Positions 26,231 to 35,133 of a DNA stretch of 64,000 bases are shown one piece after another (position 1 is the stretch's first letter; the number at the start of each line of letters is the position of its first letter). Origin of the DNA: Dyadobacter sp. 50-39 (GTDB lineage: Bacteria; Bacteroidota; Bacteroidia; Cytophagales; Spirosomataceae); assembly GCA_001898145.1 (NCBI GenBank), contig MKSR01000027.1, positions 1 through 64,000 of the forward strand, in the 5' to 3' direction. The notes under the pieces were generated by a model. The model did not search any database, was not told the DNA's origin, and saw only the letters and a list, made by a program, of their open reading frames with translations. Both the position numbers and the translations under genes were made by a program.

Positions 26231-26794
26231 TTAATTTATTGTCTCCTTAACCTGTCCGCAGGAAATCATTTTATTCCCCATGTATGGATTTTTGATCTCT
26301 TTTTGCCCGGAAAGCCAATAACCGCCTTTATCCTTGTTTGCCATAGGACAAAAATCAACATACAATTCACCACTGCTCAACCCGGCTTTTTTTACCAGGG
26401 GTATAAACTCATCGCTTAATTCAGAATACAGGGACCTTTGGGACTCAATGTCTTTGGCTTCTGTGATTTGCGCAGCTGTTTTAGCGCCCCGAGATCCTTG
26501 TGACACCTGGCCTAAACCCGCTTCTATGGCACTGGAAGCAATTTTTGCTTCTGCTGTATCTGAATTGATTAACGCCGTGGTCAAATGGATATAATGTTGA
26601 TAGACTGCATTAAGCTTATCATCTTTCAGCGTGACTTTACCTGTTTCTTTGTCACCCATATCCATGCCTTCATGATGCTGGTGAGCTGTCGAATCCTGAT
26701 GGGAACCGGTGCTTCCTTCTTCATTTTTGCTGTCGCAAGCTGAGAGAAATACTATCATTGCCACCGGCAGCGCCCATTTGGTTACTTTTTTCAT
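26231..26794 (-). CDS. DUF3347 lipoprotein
   Basis: A lipoprotein signal (WALPVAMIVFLSAC) precedes a His/Met-rich linker (HQHHEGMDMGD). After it comes a helical domain ending VDFCPMANKDKGGYWLS-x-NPYMGNKMISCG. That Cys/Met/His-rich tail is typical of DUF3347 proteins found with CusB/CusA systems in Bacteroidota. The ATG at 26794 is preferred because an upstream ATG at 26830 overlaps the cusB stop and adds residues before the signal peptide. Predicted to be a periplasmic copper-binding accessory of the efflux pump. Confidence 0.8.
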   Translation of the reverse strand: MKKVTKWALPVAMIVFLSACDSKNEEGSTGSHQDSTAHQHHEGMDMGDKETGKVTLKDDKLNAVYQHYIHLTTALINSDTAEAKIASSAIEAGLGQVSQGSRGAKTAAQITEAKDIESQRSLYSELSDEFIPLVKKAGLSSGELYVDFCPMANKDKGGYWLSGQKEIKNPYMGNKMISCGQVKETIN

Positions 26795-26822
26795 CTTATT
26801 AAAAATTATGGTTAAAAATTGG

Positions 26823-28040
26823 TTATTCATGTTGATGCAGTGCCATGGGGTCAGATCCCTTTTTCAGTACATATTCACTGTATAAAAGATAAGCACCTGT
26901 AACAACCACTTTCTCGTCCTTGGCAATTCCTTCCTTAACTTCTACCAGGTCAGCATTTTGCATACCGATCGATACCATGCGAGCCTTGAAGGTTCCGGGC
27001 TTCGTTTCAATCCACACGTGCGCCCCATTTGCGTCACGGATCACTGCATCGACAGGTAAAGTCATTGCATTTATCGTACCAGTAACCGGTAACATCAAAT
27101 TGGCTTGTAATCCTGGCTGCCACCGGCTGCCTGGGTTTGGGATAGTTCCCCGGACCTGCATCAGCTGGCTGCCAGTCTGAATTGCCGGTATAACAAAATC
27201 GATGCGCATTGGCTGGGGTTTATCTTCCCAGCCAGCGACTTGTACCTGTACCTTTTGCCCGGTGCGGATGCTGGCCGCTTCTGCTGGATAGATATCGGCT
27301 TCAACCCATAAAGATGAGTAGTCTTCAAGGCGTAGTACTGCGCTCCCCTCCGATACATATTGGCCTTCTGTTACTGACAGCTCAGATACGGTGCCGCTGA
27401 TCGGCGCGCGGTAAGTAATGTATGGCTCCTGCTTCTGGCTTGCCGTTAAGCCGTTTATATCTTCTTCACTTTGATCATACAAACGCAGCTTTTGACGGGC
27501 GGCCTTTTCAATGGCTCCAAAGCGCGCGTCGGAAGGGAACTGCTTTGCTTGTGCGTATGCCAATAAATATTCCTGCTGCAGGGCGGAAAGCTGTTCAGAG
27601 TATATTTTATAAAGCGCCTGTCCTTTCTTTACCGGCACACCCGTTTCTTTGATGAATAGCACCTGAATACGCCCTGCGACACGGCTGGATACAACCGCAG
27701 TCTGGTCAGGGTTAACAGCAAGCCGGCCATTAAGTCTTTTAGAGTTAGACAAAAGGCCGTTTCCTACTACCATGGTAGTAATATTGGCCAGTGCTATTTG
27801 GCTTTCGCCCAATGTAATAGAGGCATCTTTACTACTTTTATCGAAGATGACCAGATCCATGCCACATATCGGACAACTACCTGGTTTGTCCTGGACTATC
27901 TGTGGATGCATAGGGCAGGTGTAAGTCTTCTGACCGGCCTGTGCAGCTTGTTTTTTTTGATCATCTTTACAAGCAATCAAAAGCATCCCGGGGGCAAAAG
28001 ATGCAAAAGTGGCGAGCCTCAAAAATGCGATTCTTTTCAT
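26823..28040 (-). CDS. cusB: CusB-like RND periplasmic adaptor with N-terminal heavy-metal-binding domain
   Basis: A signal/lipobox region (PGMLLIAC) is followed by a CPMHP...CPICGMDL metal-binding (YHS-like) segment. Then come the adaptor hairpin and barrel-sandwich domains (RVAGRIQVLFIKETG, YRAPISGTVSELSV). It should bridge the CusA pump and the TolC-type channel and hand Cu/Ag to the pump. It is the second of two adjacent CusB-like genes (the other is at 28044-29369, four bases upstream). Paired adaptors with different hairpins may form a mixed ring. Confidence 0.88.
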   Translation of the reverse strand: MKRIAFLRLATFASFAPGMLLIACKDDQKKQAAQAGQKTYTCPMHPQIVQDKPGSCPICGMDLVIFDKSSKDASITLGESQIALANITTMVVGNGLLSNSKRLNGRLAVNPDQTAVVSSRVAGRIQVLFIKETGVPVKKGQALYKIYSEQLSALQQEYLLAYAQAKQFPSDARFGAIEKAARQKLRLYDQSEEDINGLTASQKQEPYITYRAPISGTVSELSVTEGQYVSEGSAVLRLEDYSSLWVEADIYPAEAASIRTGQKVQVQVAGWEDKPQPMRIDFVIPAIQTGSQLMQVRGTIPNPGSRWQPGLQANLMLPVTGTINAMTLPVDAVIRDANGAHVWIETKPGTFKARMVSIGMQNADLVEVKEGIAKDEKVVVTGAYLLYSEYVLKKGSDPMALHQHE

Positions 28041-28043
28041 ATT

Positions 28044-29369
28044 TTAATTTTCAACGATACTGTTACCCTTAATAAAGCTCTCACTGTCGATCAAATAAGA
28101 TGCATTTGATGCTACTTTCCACTCCTTGATATTTGATAATATTTGCACCATCCCATCTACAACTGCCCCAGCCTTCACTTGCATGGGTATAAGCACTTCA
28201 CCTTGCCTCTTAAAGACAATAGACTTGCTACCGGTCTGCCAGACCGCTTTTTTATCCAGCCATAACCCTTTCTGAAAAACAATGGGAATGCTTGCTGTCA
28301 GCAGTTGTCCCGGCGTCAGGTTTTTTCCCGTAAGATAGACCCTGGCCAAGGTAAAACTCTCGCCGCTTCGAAAGACAGGTTGGATTAGTCCAATCTTGCC
28401 ACTAACCATATTTTCCTTGTCATTGCCCACATAAAAGAGCAGCTTTTGTTGTGGTTTGATCTGGGAAGATATAGCTGGCGATAGCGCGAATTCAGCGATC
28501 AGGCCCTGGGACGTATAAATTGTAAACAAAGTTTGACCGGCGGTAACATATTGCCCAGTACGCAGTAGCACGGGTGAAGCCGCAGCCGATGGTTCAGTAG
28601 TTGAACTTACCGATGCAGTTGAGCTGCCACCCATTTCATCCATTGCCCCGCTACCACTGCTGGGCAGTGCGGGCATCGGCGAGCTTGCCGCAGGCACGCT
28701 CGCCGATTGTTCCAGGATGTATCCATTCGCAGGGCTGTACACCGGCACTTTGTAAAGGATTTTCCCTGAATTGATAATGTCCTGAATTTGCACGGGATTC
28801 ATTCCCAGTAGCATCAGGCGCTGTTTTGCCTTTGTTAGTAGATCTGGGCTGTTTGAATCGTTACTAAGCACCAATAGTTCCCTTTGAGCTGATGCAAGAT
28901 CGGGGGAATAAATTTCCATCACCAACTGCCCTTTTCGCACTGGCTGGTAGTTGTATTTAATCAGCAGCCTTTCTATACGGCCACCTACTTTGGATGCAAG
29001 TGAAACCTGCCTGCGGCTGTCATAAGTTACAACCCCTTGTGCCTGAGCTGAAAAGATACGCATCCCGCTTTCAGCATTGATAAGTGGGATGTTGGCAACC
29101 ACCTGGGCATTCACCGGCTTCAACAAAGCATTGAAGCTGCTATCAACAATTAGCTCATTATTTGTTTCTTTGGCTACCAGGTCCATGCCACAGACCGGGC
29201 ACTTGCCTGGCTTGTCCTGGATTACCTGCGGATGCATCGGGCAGGTATACTGCTCTGATTCCCCATGAGCCGTATGCCCATCTTTTGGGGTTTTACTGTC
29301 ACAAGCGGTTAAAAACACGGTAGCCAGTAATAGCACTATTAGCTGGCTAACGATATAGTTCTTTTTCAT
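28044..29369 (-). CDS. CusB-like RND periplasmic adaptor (second copy)
   Basis: It has the same layout as its neighbour: lipobox (LATVFLTAC), CPMHP...CPVCGMDL metal-binding segment, hairpin and sandwich domains. A Ser/Ala/Pro/Met-rich insert (about residues 225-265) lies inside the sandwich domain. The ATG at 29369 (MKKNYIV) gives a normal signal; the longer start at 29378 is possible. The 5' end overlaps the TolC-like gene end by 23 bases. Sequence differs clearly from the neighbour, so this is an old duplication. Confidence 0.85.
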   Translation of the reverse strand: MKKNYIVSQLIVLLLATVFLTACDSKTPKDGHTAHGESEQYTCPMHPQVIQDKPGKCPVCGMDLVAKETNNELIVDSSFNALLKPVNAQVVANIPLINAESGMRIFSAQAQGVVTYDSRRQVSLASKVGGRIERLLIKYNYQPVRKGQLVMEIYSPDLASAQRELLVLSNDSNSPDLLTKAKQRLMLLGMNPVQIQDIINSGKILYKVPVYSPANGYILEQSASVPAASSPMPALPSSGSGAMDEMGGSSTASVSSTTEPSAAASPVLLRTGQYVTAGQTLFTIYTSQGLIAEFALSPAISSQIKPQQKLLFYVGNDKENMVSGKIGLIQPVFRSGESFTLARVYLTGKNLTPGQLLTASIPIVFQKGLWLDKKAVWQTGSKSIVFKRQGEVLIPMQVKAGAVVDGMVQILSNIKEWKVASNASYLIDSESFIKGNSIVEN

Positions 29370-30600
29370 AATCCACAATCATTTCATAGAGTTTTAATTT
29401 CTCGTCGAGCACATTCATTTGCATCATCGTCAAAGCTTCCCAGGCATCTATTACAACAGGTAGCTGCGCTTTGTTTTCCTGATAATTGGCAAAGTAGGCG
29501 TCCATTGCTTTTTGAAGTGCCGGAAGTATTTTATCCTGCATGGTGCCAACCCTTGTCTGCATGGACTCGATCTCCGACTGCATACCATAAAGCATGCCCT
29601 GGGTTTCTACGAGCATGGCAGAACGCTCCTTTTGCATCCCCTGAATATTGAACTGCATAGCCTTAATATCCGACTTATACATTTTCGAGGACCAGGGAGC
29701 GATCGGGATACTGAGCATGCCCATTACGCTATAAGCATTTGGCATCATTGCGTCCAATGGGTACATGTGGTCAAACCGGATTTTGAAATCCGGTTTTTTC
29801 TGCTGCTTCATACTTTCGATATTAAGCTGCATAGACCGGATACTTTCATTCATTTTAGCAACATCCATTCTGGCATCGGCCAGCGCAGCAGTATCGTAAT
29901 GCATGGCTGACTGAAAAGAAGGCCTGTATGTAGTATCAATTTCAAAATCCTGGTTGCCCGCAACATTCATCAGGCTATTGAGCCATCCTTTTGCCTTCCC
30001 AATAGTGCCTTCCTGCATACGGACCATATTCTTGTTTTCCAGGATTTTCGATTCAGCCCGGTAAACCCCGCCCAGTTGTGACTGATTGTAAGGGTAGCGG
30101 ACCTTCTCGATTTCCTTCATCATGACCATAATTTTTTCATTCTCTTCAAGTATCACCACACGCTGCCTGGCTATGAGCCAGTTGACATAAAGTCTTTTTG
30201 CCTGTGCCTTATACGTATTCAGGGTTATATCACGGTTAACCCTTTCAATATTTCCTTGTGAGGCGATATACCTTCTTTTCGCATTCAGTTTTGCAGGATT
30301 TGGAATATCCTGTTCGATTTGCAGCATCAGGTTGCCCTTATCCCGGGATTCCATAATCATTTGATTGGGATAAGGGGTCATGAAAGTTCCCAGGCCAACC
30401 ATAGGCGGCATCCATGCTGTGGCTGCATCACCACTATGTTTATAACTGTCTGCTTTAAGCCCGTAGGACTGCAGCAGCAAGTTGTTGTTATCAATTCGTT
30501 GTAAAATAGTATCTAGCGTAAACACCGGCTTCTGCGCCCAGCTTGCCAGGGGCAGCAGAAACAGGATGAGCCATTTTACATAACTAGTGTTTTGTATCAT
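29347..30600 (-). CDS. cusC: TolC/CusC-family outer-membrane efflux protein
   Basis: A signal peptide (WLILFLLPLASWAQ) is followed by long amphipathic helices with heptad character typical of the TolC periplasmic tunnel. Two repeats are seen, and Met content is high in the middle (MYPLDAMMPNAYSVMGML). The ATG at 30600 is chosen; an upstream alternative at 30633 would lie before the signal. The start overlaps the end of the CusA C-terminal half by 17 bases, so translation is coupled. It forms the outer-membrane exit of the Cus pump. Confidence 0.82.
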   Translation of the reverse strand: MIQNTSYVKWLILFLLPLASWAQKPVFTLDTILQRIDNNNLLLQSYGLKADSYKHSGDAATAWMPPMVGLGTFMTPYPNQMIMESRDKGNLMLQIEQDIPNPAKLNAKRRYIASQGNIERVNRDITLNTYKAQAKRLYVNWLIARQRVVILEENEKIMVMMKEIEKVRYPYNQSQLGGVYRAESKILENKNMVRMQEGTIGKAKGWLNSLMNVAGNQDFEIDTTYRPSFQSAMHYDTAALADARMDVAKMNESIRSMQLNIESMKQQKKPDFKIRFDHMYPLDAMMPNAYSVMGMLSIPIAPWSSKMYKSDIKAMQFNIQGMQKERSAMLVETQGMLYGMQSEIESMQTRVGTMQDKILPALQKAMDAYFANYQENKAQLPVVIDAWEALTMMQMNVLDEKLKLYEMIVDYEKELYR

Positions 30601-32518
30601 GGATTTGCAGTTTTCCGTATTTTCGTAGCTCATACTCTTTTGTCATTAAAAAAATCAGTGGTGTGACCAGCAGAATGTGCGTTGATGATGTAAGTACACC
30701 GCCGATCATCGGCAGTACAATAGGCTGCATCACATCCGTTCCTACCCCGTTGGCCCAAAGGACCGGCACCAATCCAAATAGCGAGACGCACACAGTCATC
30801 AGCTTGGGGCGCAGACGTTTTACCGCCCCATGGATTACGTATTCGCGCAGGTCATCTCCGGTTATTGACTGAGCAGAATTCCCCTTTTTAGTGACCAGCT
30901 GCTGCATGGCATCATTCAAATAGATGACCATTACGATACCGGTTTCTACGGCAATACCAAACAAGGCAATGAAGCCCACAGCTACTGCGACCGAGAGGTT
31001 AACACCCCAGAAATAGATCATATACGCCCCACCGATTAAAGCAAAGGGTACTGTGATTAGGCTTAAAAACGCCTCCCGAAGTGAATGAAAAGCGAAATAC
31101 AGTGAAAAGAAAATAATCAGCAGCACGACCGGGGCAATCCACAGAAGCGTCTGTTGCCCGCGGATCAGATTTTCGTATTGCCCGCTCCATTCCAGGTAAT
31201 AACCCGGCGGAAGTACACCATTTGATTTACTGATCTTTTCGATGGCTTCCTGGACGGTTCCACCTAGGTCACGGCCGCGAACATTGAACAATACCGCGCC
31301 ACGTAGCATGGCATTCTCGGAGGCAATCATCGGTGGACCATTCTCAAAGACAACGTCAGCTACTGCTGATAAGGGCACTTCACCCATTGATGCAGACATT
31401 AACGGTAATCTCTTGATGGTTTCCACGCTGTTTCGGTAATTTTGCGCGAGCCTGACGCTGATTGAAAACCGTTTTCTGCCTTCGATGGTATTTCCTATCG
31501 GCGCACCTCCCAGTGCAAATTCTACTGCTTGGTTTACATCATCGACATTGAGCCCATAACGGCTTAAATCTTCCCTTCTTGGGTTGATGGACAAATACTT
31601 TCCCCCTGTCACGGGTTCTACATAAAGATCACTTATACCTGCCGTGCCTTCGAGCGTTCGCTTGACCCTTTCAGATACATTGGCGATGGTATCCAAATTT
31701 TGTCCATACACCTTAATGCCAACATCCGTGCGGATCCCGGTCGAAAGCATGTTGATCCTGTTGACGATCGGCTGGGTCCAACCATTGATCACACCTGGTA
31801 TCTGAAGTTTGGCGTCGAGCTCGGTGATAATATCTTTCTTAGTGATTCCAGTCCGCCACTCGGACTTAGGTTTCAATTTGATAATCGTCTCAATCATACT
31901 AATCGGGGAGTTATCCGTAGCAGTACTTGCCCTCCCGGCTTTTCCCAGCACCTTATCAACCTCAGGAACTGATTTAATAATTTTGTCCTGTACCTGCAGA
32001 ATTCGTTTAGCTTCCGAATTCGATATGTCGGGCAGCGTCACGGGCATAAATAGAATGCTTTGTTCATCCAGCGGCGGCATGAATTCCGAACCAAGGCTGG
32101 CTAACAGCGGAATGGTAATTAAAAGCGCAATGATGTTGATGGACAGTGTCGTCTTGCGCCATTTTAAGACCCCTCTTATAACCGGCTCATAAACACGTTC
32201 AAGGACCCTGTTGACAGGATTGGCGTGGTCGGGCCGGAACTTGCCTTTCATGATAAAAGATATTAGTACTGGTGCCAGTGTAATGACAAGCAGCGCGTCC
32301 ACGATCAAAATGAACGTTTTTGTATAAGCCAAAGGGTGAAACAGCTTGCCTTCCTGTCCCGTGAGCATGAACACGGGAAGAAAAGATGTAATAATGATGA
32401 CTGTTGCAAAGAACACCCCCCGGGATACCTGTTTGCTTGATTTTTCAATGACGGCCAGGCGTTCCTGTTCAGAGATCCACTGGGGCTGTTTATTTTTTCT
32501 TTTCTTAAACCATTTCAT
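30584..32518 (-). CDS. cusA: C-terminal half of CusA-type RND copper/silver pump (split gene)
   Basis: The product (about 644 residues from ATG 32518) begins MKWFKKRKNKQPQW, in the cytoplasmic loop between TM4 and TM5 of CusA. It then runs through TM5-6, the second periplasmic porter region, and TM7-12 (including FIALFGIAVETGIVMVIY). The start ATG overlaps the TGA of the N-terminal half as ATGA, so translational coupling could supply both halves. This might be a genuine split, or a frameshift relative to a one-gene ancestor of about 1,040 residues. Function as a two-chain pump is inferred. Confidence 0.8.
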   Translation of the reverse strand: MKWFKKRKNKQPQWISEQERLAVIEKSSKQVSRGVFFATVIIITSFLPVFMLTGQEGKLFHPLAYTKTFILIVDALLVITLAPVLISFIMKGKFRPDHANPVNRVLERVYEPVIRGVLKWRKTTLSINIIALLITIPLLASLGSEFMPPLDEQSILFMPVTLPDISNSEAKRILQVQDKIIKSVPEVDKVLGKAGRASTATDNSPISMIETIIKLKPKSEWRTGITKKDIITELDAKLQIPGVINGWTQPIVNRINMLSTGIRTDVGIKVYGQNLDTIANVSERVKRTLEGTAGISDLYVEPVTGGKYLSINPRREDLSRYGLNVDDVNQAVEFALGGAPIGNTIEGRKRFSISVRLAQNYRNSVETIKRLPLMSASMGEVPLSAVADVVFENGPPMIASENAMLRGAVLFNVRGRDLGGTVQEAIEKISKSNGVLPPGYYLEWSGQYENLIRGQQTLLWIAPVVLLIIFFSLYFAFHSLREAFLSLITVPFALIGGAYMIYFWGVNLSVAVAVGFIALFGIAVETGIVMVIYLNDAMQQLVTKKGNSAQSITGDDLREYVIHGAVKRLRPKLMTVCVSLFGLVPVLWANGVGTDVMQPIVLPMIGGVLTSSTHILLVTPLIFLMTKEYELRKYGKLQIHDTKH

Positions 32519-33810
32519 AATAATGTCGTTTTCTGCTGATCCTGCCACTGCTCATACCGCTCAGAAAGATGCTTGTAGGCATTTTCACTCATAATAATGC
32601 CGTTGTCAACAATTACGCCGATAGCAAGGGCGATACCGGTTAGGGACATGATGTTGGATGAGATCCCAAAGGCATTCAGTAAAATGAAGCTGGCGGCAAG
32701 GGTAATGGGAATCTGGATGATAATACTTAGCGCACTTCGCCAGTGAAAAAGAAAGATGATCACCACCAGTGAGACTACGATCATTTCTTCAATTAAGGTA
32801 TGCTTGATTGAGTCAACAGATTCCTGGATCAACTCGCCGCGGTCATAGACTATATCGAATTTAACGCCCTTGGGAAAGCCCTTGGCAGCTTCGCTCATTT
32901 TTGCCTTTACCTTTTCAATAACAGCAGCAGCATTCTCTCCGTATCGCATGACTACAATCCCTCCAACCCGCTCGCCTTTCCCGTCCTGATCAAAAATACC
33001 CAGCCGGGTTTCACCTGTCATTTGCACGGAAGCTATATCTGAAACCTTGATGGGGATACTGGCCTGGTTTTTGACTGGTATATTTTCAATTTCCTCGATG
33101 GATTGAAGATAGCCTGACGTCTTGATAATGTAGCCAATATCACTTAATTCGAATTTCCTTCCTCCGGATTCATTGTTATTTAAGCGGATTGCGCTCATAA
33201 CCTCTGGCACAGACAAGCGGTAATAAAGCAGCTTATTAGGATCTATGGTAATTTGATATTGCTTTTGGAAACCACCAAAGGAAGCAATTTCACTAACCCC
33301 TTCCACATTCTGCAAAGCGAACTTGATATACCAGTCCTGCAAAGCCCTTTGTTCCCCCAGATCCATTTCAGGTGCGTCCAGTGTATACCAAAGTATATGT
33401 CCGACCCCAGTTCCATCAGGGCCGAGCTGTGGGCTGACCCCGGTTGGCAGCGATCGGGATACTGTACTTAATCGTTCCAGAACCCTCTCACGTCCCCAAT
33501 ATACGTCAACATCATCATTGAAGATGACATAAATGAAGCTCATCCCGAACATGGATGTCCCTCGTACATATTTGATCTTGGGAAGCCCCTGAAGGTTGGT
33601 AACCAGAGGGTAGGTAATCTGGTCTTCAATTAACTGGGGACCCCGGCCCATCCACTCGGTAAAAACAATGACCTGGTTCTCCGATAAATCCGGAATGGCA
33701 TCAATGGGATTTTTCTTAACGGCAAATATGCCCCATACGAGCAATGCCGCCGATAAGACCAGTACAATGAACCGGTTTTGCAATGACCATTCTATAATAC
33801 GATGTACCAT
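32515..33810 (-). CDS. cusA: N-terminal half of CusA-type RND copper/silver pump (split gene)
   Basis: From MVHRIIEWSLQNRF this ~431-residue protein holds TM1, the first periplasmic porter domain (MGRGPQLIEDQITYPL, FGMSFIYVIFNDD) and TM2-4. It ends LSERYEQWQDQQKTTLL in the cytoplasmic loop where CusA crosses to TM5. The proton-relay region IALAIGVIVDNGIIMSENAYKHL is intact. The stop TGA overlaps the next ATG (ATGA). A TTG at 33828 would add six residues. The other half is encoded by the following gene. Confidence 0.82.
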   Translation of the reverse strand: MVHRIIEWSLQNRFIVLVLSAALLVWGIFAVKKNPIDAIPDLSENQVIVFTEWMGRGPQLIEDQITYPLVTNLQGLPKIKYVRGTSMFGMSFIYVIFNDDVDVYWGRERVLERLSTVSRSLPTGVSPQLGPDGTGVGHILWYTLDAPEMDLGEQRALQDWYIKFALQNVEGVSEIASFGGFQKQYQITIDPNKLLYYRLSVPEVMSAIRLNNNESGGRKFELSDIGYIIKTSGYLQSIEEIENIPVKNQASIPIKVSDIASVQMTGETRLGIFDQDGKGERVGGIVVMRYGENAAAVIEKVKAKMSEAAKGFPKGVKFDIVYDRGELIQESVDSIKHTLIEEMIVVSLVVIIFLFHWRSALSIIIQIPITLAASFILLNAFGISSNIMSLTGIALAIGVIVDNGIIMSENAYKHLSERYEQWQDQQKTTLL

Positions 33811-33851
33811 ACTTAATTCTGTAACCAACCTTCAACAGGTCCCGGTATTTA

Positions 33852-34517
33852 TTAATGATGATGTTGTTCCAGTAAATAACCTTTTGCCCCGACGCCATGC
33901 TTGTGGACCAGTTCTGCGCCATGATGCCCCGTATAAGCCACAAAGAATGCGGCCGCACTCATGACGATAGCCACGGAAGCGTTAACCCAAACATTTCTTT
34001 TCAGGAAAAACAAATTAACCGATTGTACCAGTAATGCTATCCCTGATAGCCATTGTGTATAAGATGCATACTTTTCATGCTCTTCAAGTACAGCTTGGAT
34101 CGCCGGTGCCAATTCCGAGGTATGCGCGTGGAACCAAGTGGATGACGCGTAAGCACCGACAAAACCCAGTAGTAGGAGTACCCACGCAACAATGGTTATT
34201 TCTTTTTTGTATACAAACAATCCAACCCACTGAAGAAGCGCTGCAATGATCAATAGGACAATTGGAAAGTGCACAACCAAGGGATGTAGTGTGGGAAACT
34301 CACCAAGACCGTGCTCGTGATCACCATCCGGGCTCATAGCCGCTTGCATGGCTGTACTATCATGCCCGCCATGCTGGTGCTGGCTAGCAGGCGAAACTAC
34401 CTGGACCGAGTCGATTTTAGCTTTACCGTGCTTTTTCCCATTATGTGCAAATAGGGTTGCACCTGTCAGCAGTAACATGCATGTCAATAAAAGGAATATG
34501 TTGCTCAATAATTTCAT
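33852..34517 (-). CDS. DUF2231-like membrane protein with His-rich ends
   Basis: A signal or first helix is followed by a His-rich periplasmic stretch (SQHQHGGHDSTAM, DGDHEHGLGE). The motif LHPLVVHFPIVLL, characteristic of DUF2231 membrane proteins, comes next with four further hydrophobic helices. The tail is His-rich (VHKHGVGAKGYLLEQHHH). The His clusters suggest metal binding on the periplasmic side. It precedes the CusA halves in the operon; 41 bases separate it from cusA. The biochemical role is not known. Confidence 0.7.
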   Translation of the reverse strand: MKLLSNIFLLLTCMLLLTGATLFAHNGKKHGKAKIDSVQVVSPASQHQHGGHDSTAMQAAMSPDGDHEHGLGEFPTLHPLVVHFPIVLLIIAALLQWVGLFVYKKEITIVAWVLLLLGFVGAYASSTWFHAHTSELAPAIQAVLEEHEKYASYTQWLSGIALLVQSVNLFFLKRNVWVNASVAIVMSAAAFFVAYTGHHGAELVHKHGVGAKGYLLEQHHH

Positions 34518-34550
34518 TGGGATAATCTGTTAAAGTGAATGTATTTGACC

Positions 34551-35096
34551 CTATTTTTTGACCAGCTTCATATGACATTTTGAGCAGCTATCTCCCTTTT
34601 TTCCTGTAATCTCAGGATGCATCGGACATGCATATACGTCGGCAACAGCGGGCTTCTGATGAGTGGCTTGATCCAATCCATTTTCGAAACAATGAAGCGA
34701 GCAAGCAACCCCCTTTAGACTGGAATGGACGTTTCCGATCTTTTTGCCTGAGCTGTCAAAAATATCACAGGTCTCTCCGTTGTCCTTTACTGTTAAATAT
34801 ACTTCGCCATTGGCATTGTAATAGGTTTTGCCGTCTTTGGCCACCCTGCCCATCTTCTTGTTGGTTTTGGCGTCAACTAAATTGCCTTCACCGTCGACGA
34901 ATCCAATTTTATGGCCGTGGTGGTCACTTATAATTTTGTCTTTGGATACTGAGCCGACAACAACACCTGCCGCGTCGGTTACCTTGCCGTCCTTGGCAAT
35001 GTTCATGGGCTGTTTATAGTTAGTCTGGGCAAACAGGATTGTAGGGATCATCAATACAATCAATAACAGTAGGTTTTTAATGCGGGTGGTTTTCAT
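34551..35096 (-). CDS. secreted beta-repeat protein with CPMHP metal-binding tail
   Basis: Signal peptide (LLLLIVLMIPTILFAQ) and repeats like DGKVTDAAGVVVGSVSKDK and DGEGNLVDAKTNKKMGRVAKDG match the protein at 8243-8701. The C-terminus adds VYACPMHPEITGKKGDSC-x-KCHMKLVKK, the heavy-metal-binding (YHS-like) module also present on both CusB proteins. Combining the two modules suggests a periplasmic copper carrier or donor to the Cus pump. No enzyme motif is present. Confidence 0.75.
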   Translation of the reverse strand: MKTTRIKNLLLLIVLMIPTILFAQTNYKQPMNIAKDGKVTDAAGVVVGSVSKDKIISDHHGHKIGFVDGEGNLVDAKTNKKMGRVAKDGKTYYNANGEVYLTVKDNGETCDIFDSSGKKIGNVHSSLKGVACSLHCFENGLDQATHQKPAVADVYACPMHPEITGKKGDSCSKCHMKLVKK

Positions 35097-35133
35097 GATT
35101 CTGGTAGATATTGGGTGAATAAATTGGTTTAAA

